A DNA stretch of 64,000 nt, taken from UBA11612 sp965228575 (lineage in GTDB: Bacteria > Pseudomonadota > Alphaproteobacteria > Rhodospirillales > Rhodospirillaceae). This document shows positions 61,706 through 64,000 of this stretch, in pieces (within the stretch, counting starts at the first letter, position 1; every line of letters starts with the position of its first letter). A program made the position numbers and the translations under genes. The notes beneath the pieces are model-generated. The model searched no databases. It saw only the letters and a list, made by a program, of their open reading frames with translations, and was not told the DNA's origin. The DNA lies in the NCBI GenBank assembly GCA_965228575.1, contig CBDDHW010000007.1, positions 46,775 through 110,774 of the forward strand, read 5' to 3'.

Positions 61706-62641
61706 GTGAAAATATTATTTATTTCCTACACTCGCATTGGTGATGCTGTTTTGTCGACGGGGGTGCTCAGCCATCTTGTTGATCGCTATCCAGATGCTCA
61801 ATTTACAGTGGCATGCGGACCTTTGGCGGCATCTCTATTTGATGCGGTGCCGCGGCTTGATGACGTCATTGTGATGACTAAACGGCCTTTTGATGGTCAC
61901 TGGTTTTCTCTATGGCGTAAAGTACGTGCGGTAAAATGGGATCTGGTCGTGGATCTGAGACGTTCCTTGGTGTCCTATTTTATTCCTTCCCGAAAGCGCG
62001 CCGTCCTAGGTATCACTGACAATACCATTCATCGCATTTCACTGATCTCCTCTGTTCTAGATTTATCTGAACCCGCGGCGCCTCATGTGTATATCGCGCG
62101 AAGAAATGAAGAGGCCGCGTCCCGCCTTATACCGGACAATGGTCCGGTCCTCGCCATCGCGCCGATAGCCGCGGACGCAGGAAAAACGTGGCCTACGGGC
62201 CGCTTTATTGAGCTTGCGCATAATCTATTAGGTCCTCAAGGTCTGTGCGATGGTTGGCGTGTCGGGTTTTTTGGCGGGCCTGCCGACGCGGACGCCGCGT
62301 CGCCGATCATTGAGGCGCTATCTGACTACAAACCCATTGCGGTTTTTGGGCAAACTGACCTGTTGACTGTGTATGCAGCCTTGATGCGATGTCAGGCGTT
62401 TGTTGGTAATGACTCGGGTCTTAGCCATCTTGCCGCGGCCGCAGGACTGCCGACTCTCGCTATTTTCGGGCCGACGAACCCAGTTTGTTATCGCCCCTGG
62501 GGGGAGTACGGAAATGCGGTTCGCGCGAATACTTTGCATCCTCAAATTGAGGATCTCTCGGCAGAGGATGTCGAGGCGGCATTTCGACGCCTTCTGGATT
62601 CGGCTCCCCGTTCCAGGACGGAGATCAGCGACCCCAAGTGA
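61706..62641 (+). CDS. Glycosyltransferase family 9 (heptosyltransferase-like)
   Basis: A 311-residue GT-B enzyme of family 9, which adds heptose to lipopolysaccharide core. It has the opening ILFISYTRIGDAVLSTGVLSHL, the nucleotide-sugar loop FVGNDSGLSHLAAAAGLPTLAIFGPTNP, and KTWPTGRFIELA. It begins with GTG, 18 bases after the preceding glycosyltransferase. The actual sugar is not deducible. Confidence 0.9.
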   Translation: MKILFISYTRIGDAVLSTGVLSHLVDRYPDAQFTVACGPLAASLFDAVPRLDDVIVMTKRPFDGHWFSLWRKVRAVKWDLVVDLRRSLVSYFIPSRKRAVLGITDNTIHRISLISSVLDLSEPAAPHVYIARRNEEAASRLIPDNGPVLAIAPIAADAGKTWPTGRFIELAHNLLGPQGLCDGWRVGFFGGPADADAASPIIEALSDYKPIAVFGQTDLLTVYAALMRCQAFVGNDSGLSHLAAAAGLPTLAIFGPTNPVCYRPWGEYGNAVRANTLHPQIEDLSAEDVEAAFRRLLDSAPRSRTEISDPK

Positions 62642-62665
62642 ACCCTTGGCTTTCACCCCAAGGCT

Positions 62666-63760
62666 ATGCGAAACCTATTAGGGGTAGGGCGAGGTCTGAA
62701 TTTGAAAGTATTTCATCTTATGTCCGGCGCACCGTTTGGTGGAGTCGAAAGGCAGGTCGAGAGACTCGTTGAGGCGTTTGAGGGTGAACGCTTCATTCAA
62801 CGGGCAATGATTCGCCAAAACCATGCTCGCGCGGAGAGATTGGCCGCGAGGGGGGCCGTCGCAATAGAAATGTACTTTCCGAGCCGCTTCGCGTTTATGG
62901 ACCGCCGCAAAATCAATGGTGAGATTCGCAGGTTCAGCCCAGATATCGTTGTCTCGTGGACGCTTGACACGGCAGCGTTTGTTGAGAAGGGACCGTTTAT
63001 CCACTTAGGCCGTATCGGCCATGAGTTCGATTCAGGCATTTTTTCAAAATGTGATCACTTGTTTACGCCGTCTGTTTCGCGGGCGGATACGGCTAAGGCT
63101 GCGCACTGGCCAGACAAACGGGTACACGTACTCCCTCATGTTCCAGAACTTACTCGGAGCGACGAAAAAACCACTCTAGGTACGCGCAAGAAATTTTACA
63201 CACCACCAAACGCAAAGTTGATCGTTACAGTTGCACGTCTCGGAGAAAATTCTGGCTTAAAAACGTTGTTTTCAGCACTTGGCCGGCTGTCCGAGCATTA
63301 CTTGTGGGTGGTCGGAGACGGAGATTCACGTGAGGCTCTTGAAGAGCAGGCTCATGAGGCTGGGGTCAAGCCCCGTACCAGGTTTATCGGTTGGCACAAT
63401 GACTTAGTACCCATTATCGCGGCTGGCGATGCCTTTGTTTATACAGCCACTCAGGAAGACGTTGGGGATGCCGTAATTGAGGCTTGGGGAGCAAACGTAC
63501 CCGTTGTTGCGGCTGATAGTTTAGGTCCGGGACTTCTAATTAATCACGAAAAGAATGGACTTTTGGTTCCCTTAGGTGATGTTCCCAGCATGGCCGAAGC
63601 CATAAAATGGATATGTCGGGATGGAGAGTTGGCAAAAAAACTGAGTGGAAACGGAAAAAAAATATTTGAGGAAACTTACGCGGCAAAGAAAGTCGTTCCT
63701 CAATACGTACAGCTATTTAAACAATTGGCGTCGGAGTTAACGCCGAAGATGGGCATGTAG
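62666..63760 (+). CDS. Glycosyltransferase, GT4 family
   Basis: A 364-residue GT-B glycosyltransferase: GAPFGGVERQVERLVEAF near the start, KLIVTVARLGENSGLKTLFSAL in the donor domain, then EDVGDAVIEAWGANVPVVAADSLGPGLLI in place of the more usual E-G-F-G-x-x-x-x-E-A-M. A TTG at 62702 with GAGG seven bases upstream is an alternative start, giving MKVFHLMSGAP. It lies 24 bases after the GT9 gene and probably shares its operon. Sugar unknown. Confidence 0.86.
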   Translation: MRNLLGVGRGLNLKVFHLMSGAPFGGVERQVERLVEAFEGERFIQRAMIRQNHARAERLAARGAVAIEMYFPSRFAFMDRRKINGEIRRFSPDIVVSWTLDTAAFVEKGPFIHLGRIGHEFDSGIFSKCDHLFTPSVSRADTAKAAHWPDKRVHVLPHVPELTRSDEKTTLGTRKKFYTPPNAKLIVTVARLGENSGLKTLFSALGRLSEHYLWVVGDGDSREALEEQAHEAGVKPRTRFIGWHNDLVPIIAAGDAFVYTATQEDVGDAVIEAWGANVPVVAADSLGPGLLINHEKNGLLVPLGDVPSMAEAIKWICRDGELAKKLSGNGKKIFEETYAAKKVVPQYVQLFKQLASELTPKMGM

Positions 63761-63769
63761 GGCAATTAG

Positions 63770-64000
63770 GTGTGCGGTATCGCTGGCGTAATGACGAGCG
63801 ACGGCCGGCCAGTGCCCGAGGCGACTCTTAATGCCCTTGCAAAGGCTCTTTCGCATCGTGGTCCTGACGATTGCGGACAGCGCATACGCAACGATGTAGG
63901 GCTTATCCATACCCGTCTCGCAATCGTGGATGTACAGGGAGGCCATCAGCCTCTGGTAACATCGAAAGGTATTGCTCTCGTTGCCAACGGTGAGATTTAT
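63770..64000 (+). CDS. asnB: Asparagine synthase (glutamine-hydrolysing)-like, partial
   Basis: Only the first 77 residues are in the window. They match the class II glutaminase domain: the GTG start is followed by CGIAGV, placing the catalytic cysteine at residue 2, then ALSHRGPDDCG, GLIHTRLAIVD..GGHQPL and VANGEIY. In polysaccharide clusters AsnB-like proteins often amidate uronic acids instead of making asparagine; which applies here cannot be told. Confidence 0.88.
   Translation, partial: MCGIAGVMTSDGRPVPEATLNALAKALSHRGPDDCGQRIRNDVGLIHTRLAIVDVQGGHQPLVTSKGIALVANGEIY

Noticed and set aside
63770..64000. Reading the last gene as glucosamine-6-phosphate synthase or another class II amidotransferase
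   Set aside because: The CGIAGV...HRGPDD...GLIHTRLAIVD pattern with GGHQPL and NGEIY fits the asparagine synthase type better, although only 77 residues are visible.
1..64000. CRISPR arrays, insertion sequences, prophage or integrative elements
   Set aside because: I looked for regularly spaced repeats, transposase or integrase motifs and terminal inverted repeats and saw none. The single tRNA has no adjacent integrase or partial tRNA copy.

Overview
The window looks like a chromosomal segment of a mid-G+C alphaproteobacterium, probably Rhodospirillales-like. This is inferred from gene families common in that class: DUF1489, DUF1289, DUF2336, an ExbB with an exported N-terminus, MsrP/MsrQ, the pst-phoU-phoB operon, and the block polyprenyl synthase / DUF2007 / methyltransferase / S49 peptidase / glyQ / glyS / ppdK. 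I see no phage, insertion sequence, CRISPR array, integrase or rRNA. One tRNA (Pro, CGG) is present.

Layout. 1-9.1 kb (minus strand) is a fatty-acid degradation block: SCP2-like protein, FadD, thiolase, FadN-type multifunctional enzyme, acyl-CoA dehydrogenase and an acyl-AMP/CoA ligase. The last three carry six single-base frameshifts, nearly all in short homopolymers. 9.4-19.1 kb is signalling and housekeeping: a degenerate EAL protein, a Cache-HAMP-PP2C phosphatase, DUF1489, an EamA exporter, msrB, queF, DUF1289, tam, a membrane GGDEF-like protein with a lost signature, and a REC-GGDEF protein. After an 800-base non-coding stretch with strong hairpins comes a tonB-exbB-exbD-exbD-TPR operon (19.9-23.9 kb). 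Then follow msrPQ, a PAS-PAS-GGDEF protein, tkt and rpe.

30.4-38.4 kb is the phosphate regulon: three Pho-box half-sites, pstS, an intergenic terminator or attenuator, enlarged pstC and pstA, pstB, phoU and phoB; no phoR is visible. 38.4-42.5 kb holds apt, DUF2336, gloA, a CbpA-like DnaJ protein and a secreted cupin. 42.9-47.4 kb is the most unusual locus: a PSD-family (DUF1592/DUF1588-type) lipoprotein with a CxxCH motif, a three-repeat COG4315-like secreted protein, and a secreted protein of no family I recognise, closed by a strong terminator.

47.5-58.1 kb carries an M48 lipoprotein protease, tRNA-Pro, polyprenyl synthase and the conserved glyQS-ppdK block. The pyruvate phosphate dikinase begins with an in-frame Cro/YdaS-type helix-turn-helix domain, and inverted repeats that could be its operator lie directly upstream. 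58.1-59.5 kb has two tandem exported methyltransferases. The window ends with ygfZ and a divergent surface-polysaccharide cluster (three glycosyltransferases and the start of an asparagine synthase-like gene).

The two best candidates for something undescribed are the HTH-PPDK fusion with its palindromic upstream sites and the 42.9-47.4 kb secreted three-gene locus.
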